14,778 bases of DNA from a bacterium (GTDB taxonomy: Bacteria; CAIWAD01): the NCBI GenBank assembly GCA_030685015.1, contig JAUXWS010000031.1, forward strand, positions 1 through 14,778. The letters run 5' to 3'. A program made the position numbers and the translations under genes. This document shows, one piece after another, positions 13,720-14,778 of the stretch (the first letter of the stretch is position 1; each line of letters begins with the position of its first letter). Below the pieces are notes generated by a model. The model was given only the letters and a program-made list of their open reading frames with translations, did not search any database and was not told where the DNA came from.

Positions 13720-14778
13720 TCACGTGGCGAGTCGGGGTAGCCCCAACTCGTCGAAGAAACGGATCGGCAGGGCCTTGTTCAGGAGCAGGGCCGAATTCCT
13801 CCACCAGCTGCGTGTGCAGGCCGCCACTCTCGCTGCTTCATCCTGGGACAGTCCCAGTTGACGCAGCTGCCGAAAGGTGGTCCTGCCCCGCTTCCAGTGT
13901 TTGAGTTGCAGTGCCCGCAGCCGGTGGCGGATCCATTCATCCAGCGTAGCCAAGGCCTTGGGCGTGTCAGCCAGGCGGAAGTACGCCTTCCATCCCGGCA
14001 GGTAGCTCCTCAGCTCTTGCACCACCTGGGACAGACTCCGCCCCCCACTGCGTCGCGTCGTGTGACGCACCCGCTCCTTCAGCTTGTCCTGGGCTTTCCT
14101 GGCCACCCGGCGCTTCACCACACCGCCGGGTCCCAGCCAGAAGTTGTAGCCCAGCACCTTGCGGCGCGTCGCCAGATCCACCGCGCTCTTGGCCTCGTTC
14201 ACCTTCAGATGGAGTCCCGTGAACAGCCGCCGCAACCAGCCCATCACCCGTTCCCCGGCCCGACGGCTTCGCACATAGACGTTGCAGTCGTCCGCGTAGC
14301 GGATGAAGGCGTGGCCGCGACGTTCCAGCTCCCGGTCCACCTCGTCCAGCAGCACATTGGCCAGAAGCGGTGACAAGGGCCCGCCCTGCGGCGTGCCCTC
14401 GTGCCGTTCCACCACCACCCCGCCGGACATCAGCCCGGCCTTCAAGTAGCGGCGGATCAGTCCCAACACCCGACGATCCGAAATCCGAGCCGCGAGCCGT
14501 CCCATCAGCACGTCGTGGTTGACCCGGTCGAAGAAGGTCTCCAGATCCGTGTCCACCACCCAGCGCTTGCCGTCCTGGATGTGCCGCTGCGCGGCGCGGA
14601 TCGCCTCGTGCGCGCTTCTCCCTGGACGGAAGCCGTAACTGTGCCGTGAGAAGGTCGGGTCGAACAGCGGTTGCAGGACCTGAAGCAGGGCCTGCTGGAT
14701 GAAACGGTCCAGCACGGTCGGGATGCCCAACCGGCGCATCTCGCCCTTGCCTTTCGGGATGAGCGCCTCCTTCACCGG
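13720..14778 (-). CDS. ltrA: Group II intron reverse transcriptase/maturase (N-terminus missing)
   Basis: The frame is open through the window edge; the GTG at 14775 is internal, and about 60-80 N-terminal residues are expected to be missing. Numbering from 14775, RT motifs run in order: RRLGIPTVLDRFIQQ (14-28), SYGFRPGRSAHEAIR (46-60), VVDTDLETFFDRVNHD (73-88, catalytic D76), GTPQGGPLSPLLANVLLDE (127-145) and YADD (160-163, catalytic aspartates). The thumb/maturase X domain covers about 225-320, with SLSQVVQELRSYLPGWKAYF. It ends at FDELGLPRLAT without an HNH endonuclease domain, as in endonuclease-minus bacterial lineages, which tend to use replication forks or terminators for insertion. 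It would splice the intron RNA and copy it into DNA. All visible catalytic residues are intact. Confidence 0.93.
   Translation of the reverse strand, partial: PVKEALIPKGKGEMRRLGIPTVLDRFIQQALLQVLQPLFDPTFSRHSYGFRPGRSAHEAIRAAQRHIQDGKRWVVDTDLETFFDRVNHDVLMGRLAARISDRRVLGLIRRYLKAGLMSGGVVVERHEGTPQGGPLSPLLANVLLDEVDRELERRGHAFIRYADDCNVYVRSRRAGERVMGWLRRLFTGLHLKVNEAKSAVDLATRRKVLGYNFWLGPGGVVKRRVARKAQDKLKERVRHTTRRSGGRSLSQVVQELRSYLPGWKAYFRLADTPKALATLDEWIRHRLRALQLKHWKRGRTTFRQLRQLGLSQDEAARVAACTRSWWRNSALLLNKALPIRFFDELGLPRLAT

Larger units (their letters stand above)
13637..14778 (-). mobile_element. Group II intron, 3' part (5' end outside window)
   Basis: A reverse transcriptase/maturase frame is followed on the same strand by a domain V-like hairpin and a domain VI-like hairpin with a bulged A. 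Counting 7 bases from that A gives an intron end at 13637 (…CCCCTAT), matching the usual 3' AY ending. The element inserted about 108 bases upstream of the -35 of the tRNA operon, in the same orientation. The 5' ribozyme domains and target site lie beyond the window, so functionality of the whole cannot be judged. The 13482-13636 stretch between tRNA-Pro and the intron holds the promoter and a small CCGCC-(4)-GGCGG hairpin (13556-13569), but no gene that I can support. Confidence 0.85.

Noticed and set aside
1-14778. CRISPR arrays, integrases, insertion-sequence ends or toxin-antitoxin pairs
   Set aside because: No direct-repeat/spacer pattern, transposase, recombinase or recognisable toxin-antitoxin genes were seen on either strand; the only mobile element is the group II intron.

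Overview
The window is GC-rich bacterial chromosomal DNA with dense, short-spaced genes. A secreted protein ending in a Por-secretion (type IX) style sorting domain sits beside a nrfHA nitrite-ammonification pair and high-GC coding DNA. This combination suggests an uncultured member of the wider FCB assemblage, such as the Delongbacteria, Eisenbacteria or KSB1 type lineages. That placement is inferred from domain architecture only; no marker gene is present to confirm it.

Layout. (1) 1-1211, plus: the 3' part of a secreted multi-domain protein, followed by two facing terminator hairpins. (2) 1345-3290, minus: nrfH and nrfA, the membrane quinol dehydrogenase and the pentaheme ammonia-forming nitrite reductase, overlapping by ATGA. 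A possible 49-residue membrane peptide lies just upstream. (3) 3554-8225, plus: a damage-tolerance (mutasome) operon of an imuB-like inactive Y-family polymerase, an unrecognised 45-residue protein coupled to it by ATGA, and a dnaE2-type error-prone polymerase. The usual imuA is absent. The promoter overlaps a TGTTCA-N8-TGAACA dyad, and the imuB start codon lies almost at the predicted transcription start. (4) 8227-11229, minus: a GH20 beta-N-acetylhexosaminidase, convergent with dnaE2 with one base between stops, and upstream of it a bacterioferritin. The leader between them contains stem-loops and ends in a terminator-like hairpin right before the GH20 ribosome site. (5) 11311-13041, minus: a class V PLP enzyme (cysteine-desulfurase-like) with a long C-terminal extension. 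(6) 13150-13481, minus: a four-tRNA operon, Pro(TGG)-Arg(TCT)-His(GTG)-Glu(TTC), with a near-consensus sigma-70 promoter. (7) 13637-14778, minus: the 3' part of a group II intron with its reverse transcriptase/maturase and recognisable domains V and VI, running off the window.

The most unusual part is the imuB-smORF-dnaE2 operon. Imu-type mutasomes normally need a RecA-like ImuA. Here its place in the operon is taken by a tiny basic amphipathic-helix protein that is translationally coupled to imuB. Bacterioferritin (iron storage), the desulfurase-like enzyme (possible sulfur mobilisation) and the multiheme nitrite reductase may all touch iron/heme economy, but nothing in the sequence shows that they are co-regulated.
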